From the NCBI GenBank assembly GCA_002419385.1, contig DIFZ01000050.1, positions 1 to 64,000 of the forward strand: DNA of 64,000 nucleotides, in the 5' to 3' direction. The notes below the pieces were generated by a model. That model had not been told where the DNA came from, made no database searches, and worked only from the letters and a program-made list of their open reading frames with translations. Shown in pieces: positions 42,930 to 51,033 of the stretch (position 1 is the stretch's first letter; every line of letters starts with the position of its first letter). This DNA is from Geobacter sp. UBA5735 (GTDB taxonomy: Bacteria > Desulfobacterota > Desulfuromonadia > Geobacterales > Geobacteraceae). The position numbers and the translations under genes were made by a program.

Positions 42930-43970
42930 TCAGCAGGCAGCCTGGCCGGTCTCACCATCTCTTGGCTGTCTGCATGCCGTAATATGTTCCTGCAGTTTTT
43001 CCGCCATTTTCTGGTTCACGCCTTTACGCGCATAATCATGAGCAAAGCGGATGGCGTTCTTAATAGCCTTCGCGTTGGACCCCCCGTGGCATATCATGCC
43101 GACCCCGTTGATGCCGAGGAGCGGAGCTCCGCCGTATTCCGAATAATCGACCTTTTTCTTGAACCTTCTGAACGCGCCACGGATGAACAGGTACCCGGCC
43201 AATGACAGGAAGCTTCCCTTGATCTCTTCTTTCAGCATCCTGCCCACGGCTTCGGCCATGCCTTCTGAAACCTTGAGCACGACGTTGCCGACGAAACCGT
43301 CGCAGACAACCACGTCCGCGCATCCGTTGAAGACATCCCTGCCTTCCACATACCCAAGGTAGTTGAAATGAACTCCACGCAAGATCGCGGTGGTTTCACG
43401 GGTAAGCTCGTTGCCCTTGCTTTCCTCTTCACCGTTGGACAGGAGCCCGACCCGGGGATTTTCAATACCGAGAAAGTACTTGGCGTAAACTTCGCCCATC
43501 ACGGCAAACTGAACCAGATTCTGAGGCTTGCAGTCTACATTCCCTCCCACATCGAGCACCAGGGTCCTGCCCTTGAGCGTGGGAAAAATCGTGGCGATTG
43601 CGGGACGGTCGATACCTTTCAGCCTGCCCAGGAGGAACATCCCCGCCGCCATGGTGGCGCCGGAGTTGCCGGCACTGACAACCGCGTCGGCCTTGCCCTC
43701 TTTCACAAGCTCAAAAGCGACCCGTATAGAAGAGTTCTTCTTCCGCCTCACTGCGTCGGATGCGGAATCGTGCATTCCCACGACTTCGCTGGCATGAACA
43801 ACGGATATGTCCAGTCCGTCGCACTTGTGCTTCTCCAACTCCCGTCGCAGAACCTGCTCATTGCCAACCAGCGTGATGGCAATGCCATGTTCCCGTGCAG
43901 CGGCAACGGCTCCCTCAACCTCAATCACGGGAGCGTTATCGCCACCCATGCCGTCTACGGCAACTCTCAT
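42930..43970 (-). CDS. plsX: Phosphate acyltransferase PlsX
   Basis: 346 residues starting MRVAVDGMGGDNAP. It makes acyl-phosphate from acyl-ACP for phospholipid synthesis. SAGNSGATMAAG and the C-terminal GGAPLLGINGVGMICHG are family blocks. It sits between rpmF and fabH, the usual operon position. Confidence 0.97.
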   Translation of the reverse strand: MRVAVDGMGGDNAPVIEVEGAVAAAREHGIAITLVGNEQVLRRELEKHKCDGLDISVVHASEVVGMHDSASDAVRRKKNSSIRVAFELVKEGKADAVVSAGNSGATMAAGMFLLGRLKGIDRPAIATIFPTLKGRTLVLDVGGNVDCKPQNLVQFAVMGEVYAKYFLGIENPRVGLLSNGEEESKGNELTRETTAILRGVHFNYLGYVEGRDVFNGCADVVVCDGFVGNVVLKVSEGMAEAVGRMLKEEIKGSFLSLAGYLFIRGAFRRFKKKVDYSEYGGAPLLGINGVGMICHGGSNAKAIKNAIRFAHDYARKGVNQKMAEKLQEHITACRQPRDGETGQAAC

Positions 43971-44015
43971 ATTCTTCTGTCCGGTATGTACATGATAGTG
44001 CGATACTGCCTTGCC

Positions 44016-44198
44016 CTAGAGGTCTTCAGCCTTGATTACTTCCTTGCCTTTGTACATGCCGCAGGACGGGCATGCCCGGTGAGGAAGCTTCGGCGCCTTG
44101 CACTGCGGGCAGGTTGAAATGCTGGGAGGTGTCAGGAAGTCGTGGGCCCTTCTCATATTTTTCCGCGATTTGGAAGTTTTCTTCTTTGGGACTGCCAT
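44016..44198 (-). CDS. rpmF: 50S ribosomal protein L32
   Basis: 60 residues starting MAVPKKKTSKSRKNMRRAHD. Four cysteines as CPQC...CPSC make this the zinc-binding form. It is encoded between yceD and plsX. Confidence 0.98.
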   Translation of the reverse strand: MAVPKKKTSKSRKNMRRAHDFLTPPSISTCPQCKAPKLPHRACPSCGMYKGKEVIKAEDL

Positions 44199-44213
44199 CG
44201 TTTAATTCTCCTT

Positions 44214-44750
44214 CTATTTTTTAACGGTAACGTCTTTCAGCGCACTGAAGGTGAAGCCCGCTCCGGAACGGGCGCATTCGCATTCGCCGGAATTCAGGTC
44301 CGTTCCGCAGGTGCTGCACAATCCCTTGCACTCCTCACTGCAGAGGGGCTTCAGGGGAATCTCCATGAGGACCTGTTCTGCCACTTCATTCGTAAAGTCA
44401 ATTGTATCACCTTCATATGAAACAGAAACCAGGTCTTCCTCGGACAGGGCTATTTCCTCTTCCACGGGAACCCTGGAAGTCTTCGAATAAAAAATGGTGA
44501 ATTCAGTACACAACTCCGCGTCGTACTCGGCCAGACAGCGTGAACAGGTAAAGCGAACTTTCGTATCCACGTGGCCGTGTGCTCTTATGTGATCGAATTC
44601 CCTGGCAATGGTGAAGTCCAGATGCAAGGGGCAGAGAAAGCGGCATTCGCCGTCTTCATCCAGTTTCGCAAGAGCAGGGAAGTCGGAAACCGGTTCCCTG
44701 GCCATAAGATGCAGCGGTGTATCAGAAAGGCCTTCAACCCTGATTTTCAT
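44214..44750 (-). CDS. DUF177 (YceD) protein
   Basis: 178 residues, first gene of the rpmF-lipid operon, 15 bases before rpmF. Two cysteine pairs mark the family: CSRCLAEY in the middle and a C-terminal set CSEECKGLCSTCGTDLNSG, suggesting metal binding. YceD proteins are linked with rRNA accumulation through their constant position before rpmF; direct function is poorly defined. Confidence 0.92.
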   Translation of the reverse strand: MKIRVEGLSDTPLHLMAREPVSDFPALAKLDEDGECRFLCPLHLDFTIAREFDHIRAHGHVDTKVRFTCSRCLAEYDAELCTEFTIFYSKTSRVPVEEEIALSEEDLVSVSYEGDTIDFTNEVAEQVLMEIPLKPLCSEECKGLCSTCGTDLNSGECECARSGAGFTFSALKDVTVKK

Positions 44751-44784
44751 GGGATTTCACCATGCTTCACATCGAAAGTTTTGG

Positions 44785-44814
44785 AGTATAAAGACATGGT
44801 AATATCTTTGTCAA
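44785..44814 (-). promoter_or_regulatory. Promoter of the yceD-rpmF-plsX-fab-glyA operon
   Basis: Minus-strand TTGACA (44809-44814), 18-base spacer, TATACT (44785-44790), 34 bases before the yceD ATG. The bases after the -10 (CCAAAACTTTCGA) match those after the aspS -10. Confidence 0.75.
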
Positions 44815-44968
44815 GGAAAATTAAGACCCCGAGTTCCGGTGGATGAATGCCCGGAGCTGCCGCGGGCAGCATGATCCATCTTATTGTGCTTGTCATGATT
44901 TCTTTTTTGAGATAGAAAAAGCTGTGACGCACCGCGTCAACCCATCACGAAGTAACGAGCGTTTGCCA

Positions 44969-45478
44969 ATGATTCCCTCAACACCTTTTCATATCGTACT
45001 TGTCGAGCCGGAGATACCACCCAATACCGGCAATATCGCCCGGTTGTGCGGAGCCACCGGAACGGTACTCCATCTGGTTGGCAGGCTCGGCTTTTCCACC
45101 GACGACAGGAGCCTGAAAAGGGCCGGACTTGATTACTGGAGCGAGGTGGACATCCGTTATTGGCCCGATCTTGCTGCGCTCATGAAAGCTTACCCTGTAG
45201 GCCGCTTCTTCCTCACCAGCAAGAAGGCAGGGATGAGTTACGTTGATGCCCGATTCCGCGAGGGAGACTTCCTGGTCTTCGGCAAGGAAACAGCCGGCCT
45301 GCCCGAAGATCTGCTGGAGGCATACCCCGAATCCACCATCAGGATACCGATCTTCGGCAAGGTTCGGAGCCTGAATCTGTCAACAGCTGCCGGTATCGTT
45401 CTCTATGAGGCGCTTCGCCAGACCGGATGCCTGTCCGGCCACCCGGGGCACGCAATGCCCACCCCGCACCTCAGCTGA
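44969..45478 (+). CDS. trmL: tRNA (cytidine/uridine-34 2'-O)-methyltransferase TrmL
   Basis: 169 residues from ATG 44969 (ribosome site weak). SpoU/SPOUT knot enzyme: PEIPPNTGNIARLCGATG, FGKETAGLPEDLL and the C-terminal knot RIPIFGKVRSLNLSTAAGIVLYEALRQ. It methylates the wobble ribose of certain tRNA-Leu species, the kind encoded at 5645-5731. It is convergent with aspS and overlaps it by eight bases. Confidence 0.93.
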   Translation: MIPSTPFHIVLVEPEIPPNTGNIARLCGATGTVLHLVGRLGFSTDDRSLKRAGLDYWSEVDIRYWPDLAALMKAYPVGRFFLTSKKAGMSYVDARFREGDFLVFGKETAGLPEDLLEAYPESTIRIPIFGKVRSLNLSTAAGIVLYEALRQTGCLSGHPGHAMPTPHLS

Positions 45479-47255
45479 CGGTCTTCACTTTCAGCCCCAA
45501 CTCCCGCAACTGCTTAAGGTCGACCACTGACGGGGCTTCGGACATGAGGCACGCCCCTTTCTGCGTCTTCGGAAAGGCTATGACGTCACGAATCGATTCG
45601 CTGGCGGTCAGGAGCATGATCAACCGGTCCATGCCGAATGCGATCCCGCCGTGGGGCGGCGTGCCGTATTCGAGAGCGTCGAGCAGGAAGCCGAACTTTG
45701 CCCGCGCATCCTCGTCACTGAGCCCCAGCATACGGAACATCTGCGACTGGACAGCTTCCTGGTGGATCCTGATGCTGCCGCCGCCGATCTCATTGCCGTT
45801 GAGAACCAGGTCGTATGCCTGTGCCCTGCACCTGCCCGGATCGCTCTCCAGGTGCTCCAGGTCTTCATTCATGGGAGCCGTAAACGGGTGGTGCACGGCA
45901 ACCCATCTCTGTTCGTCCCCGTCCCATTCCAGGAGCGGAAAATCGGTGATCCAGACAAAACGGTAAACGTCGTCATCAACCAGGTCGAGCAGGCGGGCAA
46001 GACGGTTTCTCAGCCTTCCCAGGGAATCGTTGACCACCTTGGGCTTGTCAGCCACGAACAGCAGCAGGTCGCCTTCCTCTGCAGCGAACGCAGCATCGAT
46101 CGCCGCAATTTCTTCCGGCGTGAAAAACTTTGCAATGGGGGACTGCCAGCCATCAGCGGTCATCTTCACATAGGCCAGTCCCTTAGCGCCATAGACTTTC
46201 ACGAACTCAGTCAGTTCGTCGATCTCCTTGCGGGAGAGACCGGCACATCCCTTGGCATTGATGCCCTTGACAATGCCGCCGCCGGCGACCACGTCGGCGA
46301 AAACCTTAAAACCGCTCGTTGCCACCAGGCCGGAAAGCTCCACGAGTTCCAGGCCGAACCGTACATCGGGGTTGTCGACGCCGAAACGCCGTATCGCCTC
46401 GTCGTAGGTCATGCGCGGCAGGGGAAGCTGGATCTTCACTTCTTTTGTCGCGTCAAAAATCCTGGCCATCAGACCTTCCATGATCGTGATGACTTCCTCA
46501 CGGTCCACAAAGGACAGTTCGCAGTCGATCTGGGTGAACTCCGGCTGCCGGTCGGCCCGAAGATCTTCGTCGCGGAAACAGCGCACGATCTGGTAGTAGC
46601 GGTCGAACCCTGAAACCATCAGGATCTGCTTGAACAACTGGGGCGACTGGGGCAGTGCGTAGAATTGACCCTGGGTGATGCGGGAAGGAACCAGGAAATC
46701 CCGCGCGCCTTCAGGTGTCGACTTGGTGAGATAGGGAGTCTCGATTTCAACAAAGCCGCTCGAAGCGAGATACTCCCTGGTGATCCTGCCCACCTCCGAC
46801 CGGAGGAGCAGGTTCCGCTGCAGGGACGGACGCCTGAGGTCAAGGTAGCGATGCTTCAGGCGGATGTTTTCCGCCACCTCCACATGCTCGTCGAGCGTGA
46901 ACGGCAACGCTTTGGCCCGGTTCAAAATCTTGCACTCGTCAACCAGAACTTCCACTTCGCCGGTCTTCAGTGATGGATTGACCGTGCCTTCAGGCCGCGG
47001 CGCAACTTTGCCCCGGACTGCCAGCACGAATTCATTTCGGATCCCTTCGGCTTTCCGGTGTGCCGCGGGGTTTCTTTCAGGGTCGAAAACAACCTGGGCA
47101 ATACCCTCGCGGTCGCGGACATCGATAAAGATCAGCCCGCCGTGATCACGACGCCGCATCGCCCACCCCATCAAAACCACCTCGCTGCCTATGTCAGCGG
47201 CAGAGATCGAGCCGCAATAACGGTCCCTTCTCCACTCCTCCAGATAATCGATCAC
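45471..47255 (-). CDS. aspS: Aspartyl-tRNA synthetase (bacterial type)
   Basis: 594 residues from GTG 47255 with GGAGG seven bases upstream. An OB-fold anticodon-binding domain (about 1-110), the class II core (FYALPQSPQLFKQ; RCFRDEDLRADRQPEFTQID), the bacterial GAD insertion (about 300-410) and motif 3 GIAFGMDRLIMLL. Bacterial enzymes of this length are often non-discriminating (Asp-tRNA-Asn), which cannot be judged here. Confidence 0.97.
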   Translation of the reverse strand: MIDYLEEWRRDRYCGSISAADIGSEVVLMGWAMRRRDHGGLIFIDVRDREGIAQVVFDPERNPAAHRKAEGIRNEFVLAVRGKVAPRPEGTVNPSLKTGEVEVLVDECKILNRAKALPFTLDEHVEVAENIRLKHRYLDLRRPSLQRNLLLRSEVGRITREYLASSGFVEIETPYLTKSTPEGARDFLVPSRITQGQFYALPQSPQLFKQILMVSGFDRYYQIVRCFRDEDLRADRQPEFTQIDCELSFVDREEVITIMEGLMARIFDATKEVKIQLPLPRMTYDEAIRRFGVDNPDVRFGLELVELSGLVATSGFKVFADVVAGGGIVKGINAKGCAGLSRKEIDELTEFVKVYGAKGLAYVKMTADGWQSPIAKFFTPEEIAAIDAAFAAEEGDLLLFVADKPKVVNDSLGRLRNRLARLLDLVDDDVYRFVWITDFPLLEWDGDEQRWVAVHHPFTAPMNEDLEHLESDPGRCRAQAYDLVLNGNEIGGGSIRIHQEAVQSQMFRMLGLSDEDARAKFGFLLDALEYGTPPHGGIAFGMDRLIMLLTASESIRDVIAFPKTQKGACLMSEAPSVVDLKQLRELGLKVKTVS

Positions 47256-47294
47256 GCAAAAACCTCCGGTACAGGGATAGTTCGAAACTTTTGG

Positions 47295-47323
47295 AGTATA
47301 CTGAAAACAAGCCCAGGCATCAA
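47295..47323 (-). promoter_or_regulatory. Promoter of aspS
   Basis: Minus-strand TTGATG (47318-47323), 17-base spacer, TATACT (47295-47300), about 40 bases before the GTG. Confidence 0.65.
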
Positions 47324-47379
47324 GGACTAATCATGTGCGGGCAGTCAGGGCGCTCGTCCGGCGGAGCCCCTGCACCTTT

Positions 47380-48198
47380 TCACTGCAGCGCACGCATTTC
47401 CCGGGACAATCTGGCAAACTCGTCGAGACTCAATGTTTCACCGCGCCGCCTGCCGTCGATGCCGGCCCTGTCGAGAACCTGCTCAAGCAGGCCGTCAGCG
47501 GCCAGAACCGACAGACCCCTGAGGCAGTTGGCAAGGGTTTTGCGCCGCTGTCCGAACGAAGCCTTGACAATTCTGCGGAACAGCTCTTCGTCACCGACGT
47601 CTGCCCGGGGAGACTGAAGGACGCGAAACCGCAGAACAGCCGAATCGACCTTGGGAACAGGCCGGAACGAACCGGGTTTCACGATGCATACCCTTTCGAT
47701 ATCGAAATAGTTCGCGCACAATACCGTCAGTATGCCGTAGTCCTTGCATCCGGGGAGAGCCACCAGACGATCGCCGACCTCCTTCTGCAGCATGAGGACC
47801 ATCTGGGAAACAGCTGTTCTGCATTCGATGAAGGCGAAAAGTATCTGGGAAGAAATATTGTAGGGCAGATTGGCGACAACCTTCCACCTGCCGTCCCGGC
47901 GCTCACTGAGGAGTTGACGCATATCGACGCGCAAGATATCGCCCCGGATCACCTCGACGTTGCTCACGCCTGCGAGCTTTTCATGCAAGAGGGGCAACAG
48001 GTCGCGGTCACGCTCGACTGCGACGACCTGCCCTGCCGCGGCTGCCAGTCGGGCGGTCAACGCTCCCCTGCCGGGGCCGATTTCAAGAACTGCGTCACCG
48101 CTGCTCAACGCGGCTGCCGCGATGATCCTGGAAACCACGTTTCCGTCAACCAGAAAGTTCTGTCCCAGGGATTTCTTGGCGCGGGTTCCCTCCCTCAA
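47380..48198 (-). CDS. rsmA: 16S rRNA (adenine1518/1519-N6)-dimethyltransferase
   Basis: 272 residues. No ATG or GTG exists in the right place; the TTG at 48198 overlaps the tsaD stop as TTGA and has GGGGGA about eight bases upstream, giving MREGTRAKKSLGQNFLVD, the expected N-terminus. SAM motif VLEIGPGRGALTARL and catalytic NLPYNISSQIL are present. KsgA/RsmA dimethylates two adenines in helix 45 of 16S rRNA. Coupled translation from tsaD is likely. Confidence 0.95.
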   Translation of the reverse strand: MREGTRAKKSLGQNFLVDGNVVSRIIAAAALSSGDAVLEIGPGRGALTARLAAAAGQVVAVERDRDLLPLLHEKLAGVSNVEVIRGDILRVDMRQLLSERRDGRWKVVANLPYNISSQILFAFIECRTAVSQMVLMLQKEVGDRLVALPGCKDYGILTVLCANYFDIERVCIVKPGSFRPVPKVDSAVLRFRVLQSPRADVGDEELFRRIVKASFGQRRKTLANCLRGLSVLAADGLLEQVLDRAGIDGRRRGETLSLDEFARLSREMRALQ

Positions 48199-49220
48199 CC
48201 GAACATCCCCCTGTCTATCCTGTCCATGGGCCAGACGGTCCTGGCATCCAGGTCCAGAGCGCTTCGTATCCCGTTTTGCAGATAATACTGAGCAGGCACC
48301 GCTATCATGGCGCCATTGTCGGTACAGAGCACGGGTGAAGGAATGGCGAGCTCCGCACCCGCTTCTTTCGCCATTTCCGCCATGCGCTTGCGAAGGCCCC
48401 GGTTGCACGCGACGCCGCCGGCAACGACAAGCCTCATCACCCCGGTATTCCGGATCGCGGTCCTGGTCTTCTCGGCCAGAACCTGGCAGACAGCAGCCTG
48501 GAATGATGCACACAGGTCATTGAGGGCAGAGCCCTCCACGGTGTGGGGATTCTTCCTGACATACTGCAGTACTGCGGTTTTCAACCCGCTGAAACTGAAA
48601 TTGCAGCTGCCGTCGTGTAAGAGCGGCCTGGGGAACCTGACAGCCTCGGGATCACCTCCGGCAGCGAGCCGGTCAATGACGCTCCCCCCCGGATAGGGCA
48701 GCCCGATGATCTTTGCCACTTTGTCAAAAGCCTCACCGGCAGCGTCGTCCCTGGTCTGCCCCAGAATGCGGTAGCGTCCGAACCCGTCTACCCTGTAGAG
48801 ATGGGTATGCCCACCGGAAACCACCAGGGCCAGGAAGGGAAACGGCACACAGTGCTCAAGCTGCACCGCAAAAAGATGCCCTTCTATATGGTGAACCCCG
48901 ACAAGCGGAAGATCGCGGGCATAGGCAATGGCCTTTGCCATTGAGATGCCCACCAGCAGGGAACCTGCCAGCCCGGGGCCCTGGGTTACCGCGACACCTG
49001 CGATGTCATCAAGTGAGGTGGATGCCTGGTGCAGCGCCTCTTCAACAACACGGGAAATCACCTCGACATGCTTCCTCGAAGCGATTTCCGGAACCACCCC
49101 GCCATAGGCCGCATGGATGGCTTCCTGGGAAGCGATGACATTGGACAGGACGCTTGTGCCTCCGGCCACGACGGCTGCCGATGTCTCGTCACACGAGGTT
49201 TCTATGGCCAGTATTCTCAT
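48195..49220 (-). CDS. tsaD: tRNA N6-threonylcarbamoyladenosine synthase subunit TsaD
   Basis: 341 residues, universal t6A enzyme. ETSCDETSAAVV at the N-terminus, metal-binding VHHIEGHLFAV, and VVSGGHTHLY. It transfers threonylcarbamoyl to A37 of ANN-decoding tRNAs. It lies 14 bases after the PhoH-PIN gene and overlaps rsmA. Confidence 0.98.
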   Translation of the reverse strand: MRILAIETSCDETSAAVVAGGTSVLSNVIASQEAIHAAYGGVVPEIASRKHVEVISRVVEEALHQASTSLDDIAGVAVTQGPGLAGSLLVGISMAKAIAYARDLPLVGVHHIEGHLFAVQLEHCVPFPFLALVVSGGHTHLYRVDGFGRYRILGQTRDDAAGEAFDKVAKIIGLPYPGGSVIDRLAAGGDPEAVRFPRPLLHDGSCNFSFSGLKTAVLQYVRKNPHTVEGSALNDLCASFQAAVCQVLAEKTRTAIRNTGVMRLVVAGGVACNRGLRKRMAEMAKEAGAELAIPSPVLCTDNGAMIAVPAQYYLQNGIRSALDLDARTVWPMDRIDRGMFG

Positions 49221-49234
49221 TATGCTATCAGTCC

Positions 49235-50551
49235 TTACAACAGGTTTGCGGCAAGTTCCGCAAGCGCGGACCGTTCACCCTTCATCATGGTGATATGAGC
49301 CGCAATCTCCTGTCCTTTAAAGCGCTCAACCAGATACGTCAAACCATTGCTGGAAGAATCCACATAGGGGTTGTCGATCTGGTAGGGGTCACCGGTGAGG
49401 ATCACTTTTGTGCCATCACCAGCACGCGTGACGATTGTCTTTATCTCGTGGGGCGTCAGGTTCTGGGCTTCGTCCACGATCAGGAACTGGTTGGGAATCG
49501 ATCTGCCCCGTATGTAGGTGAGGGGTTCGATTTCCAGTATCCCCATGGCCATCAGTTCGCGATAGCCGCGGCTATGGCGTTTTTCAGCTTCATGCCCGCT
49601 CAGGAGCAGCTCCACATTATCGAAGATCGGCTGCATCCATGGAGCAAGCTTTTCTTCTATGTCGCCGGGGAGAAAACCCAGATCTTTCCCCATGGGAAAA
49701 ACCGGACGGGAAACCAGAAGCCGGTTGAACACGCTTTCTTCAGCCGTCTTGTGCAGCCCTGCAGCTATGGCAAGCAGTGTTTTCCCGGTTCCGGCCTTGC
49801 CCACCAGCGTAACCAGCTTGATGGAATCGTCAAGCAATGCATCGAGAGCGCAGGTCTGCTCTCTGTTCCTGGGATGGATGCTCCAGATGCCCTCTTTTCC
49901 GATCTTGGCCACGGGAACGACCCTTTTCTGTGCAGCGACATACTTCGCCAGGGCTGTATGGGAAGGATTACCGGCATCTTTGAGTACGACATATTGATTG
50001 GGCATAAGACTCTCATCCGTCTCCGCCCAGCCCTGGCCGTAAAACCGATCCACCGTCTCCGGCGAAACATCCACCTGGGCAAAACCCGTATACAGCTCTT
50101 CGATGGACACCTTGTCGGATTCGTAATCCTCTGCCTTAAGGCCGACTGCATCTGCCTTGATACGCAGGTTGGTGTCTTTGGTCACCAGGATAACCGGAAC
50201 TTTTCCGCTCTTGCTCCTGGCATCCAGTGCAATTGCCAGTATCCGGTTGTCTGCACGCTGTTCGTTCAGTTCCGGTGGAATAAGGCGTCGGATTTCCTCG
50301 TTGAACAGGGCAACCCTTACCGTGCCGCCACTGTCCAGGGATACTCCCGATGAAAGCGACCCTCTCTGGCGGAGATCATCGAGGTACCGGGAGATCTGGC
50401 GTGCATTCCTGCCGGTTTCGTTCATATCCTTCTTGAACCTGTCGACCTCTTCGATGACGGTTATGGGAATGATTATGGAGTTTTCCTGAAATCTGAAAAC
50501 CGCAAACGGGTCGTGAAGCAGAACGTTCGTGTCAAGGACGAAAGTTTTCAT
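49235..50551 (-). CDS. PhoH-family ATPase with N-terminal PIN domain (PhoH2-like)
   Basis: 438 residues. The PIN RNase domain (about 1-145) has acidic residues in LDTNVLLHD, VIEEVDRFK and NRILAIAL...VTKDTNLRIKA. The PhoH domain follows with Walker A GKAGTGKT and Walker B FLIVDEAQNLTP. PhoH2 proteins are RNA helicase-RNases. ATG 50551 has AAAGGAAA upstream. It is the first gene of phoH-tsaD-rsmA. Confidence 0.93.
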   Translation of the reverse strand: MKTFVLDTNVLLHDPFAVFRFQENSIIIPITVIEEVDRFKKDMNETGRNARQISRYLDDLRQRGSLSSGVSLDSGGTVRVALFNEEIRRLIPPELNEQRADNRILAIALDARSKSGKVPVILVTKDTNLRIKADAVGLKAEDYESDKVSIEELYTGFAQVDVSPETVDRFYGQGWAETDESLMPNQYVVLKDAGNPSHTALAKYVAAQKRVVPVAKIGKEGIWSIHPRNREQTCALDALLDDSIKLVTLVGKAGTGKTLLAIAAGLHKTAEESVFNRLLVSRPVFPMGKDLGFLPGDIEEKLAPWMQPIFDNVELLLSGHEAEKRHSRGYRELMAMGILEIEPLTYIRGRSIPNQFLIVDEAQNLTPHEIKTIVTRAGDGTKVILTGDPYQIDNPYVDSSSNGLTYLVERFKGQEIAAHITMMKGERSALAELAANLL

Positions 50552-50636
50552 TGTTTCCTTTCTCAGGACCCTAAAAAAAGGATGTCAGCCGTACCGGCAT
50601 CATGTTTTCGTGCGAAGCAGCGAAACCCGGAACCGT

Positions 50637-50664
50637 TTATCATCACCGCACTTACGCAATCCAA
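50637..50664 (-). promoter_or_regulatory. Candidate promoter for phoH-tsaD-rsmA
   Basis: Minus-strand TTGGAT (50659-50664), 16-base spacer, TGATAA (50637-50642), about 85 bases before the ATG. The remaining 50665-50925 stretch between the divergent genes shows no gene and no cobalamin riboswitch that I can recognise. Confidence 0.35.
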
Positions 50665-50925
50665 AGTGCGAGCCAGTTCACCGGGCTGAAATCAGTATGA
50701 CGGGAACTACGGGATTCTCCGGCGCAATAAGGCGGCATTTCGTAGGGGAGCAGAGCTAAGCTTCTGAGTATCTTTACGCAGGGCAAATGATTTCCTTTGT
50801 GGAATTCCTATCATAGATGAATGTCTTTGTAAATCCCCTTCCTGTTCCTTTAGGGGTCAGGTTACTGTAATCCCGTCGTCCGTTTCCCATTATTTCAAAC
50901 GGTTATGGCGCTCAGCGTAAAACAC

Positions 50926-50980
50926 TTGACACCCCATATATCTTGTGGTTTATTTCTTGCGGCAACACAAAATATGGTAT
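50926..50980 (+). promoter_or_regulatory. nrdJ promoter with two NrdR-like boxes
   Basis: TTGACA (50926-50931) and TTTATT (50949-50954) with 17-base spacing and an extended TG. ACCCCATATATCTTGT (50931-50946) matches the NrdR consensus ACACWAWATATWGTGT at 12 of 16 positions, and ACACAAAATATGGTAT (50965-50980) at 14 of 16. The tandem boxes sit on and just after the promoter, as expected for repression by NrdR. Confidence 0.65.
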
Positions 50981-51033
50981 TCATGTACTGACAAGCCTTT
51001 TTGACCATCTGAAACAAGGGAGAACTCACTGTC

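Noticed and set aside
50552..51033. Cobalamin riboswitch before the B12-dependent reductase
   Set aside because: No B12-box or the conserved core could be found; NrdR-like boxes explain the region better.
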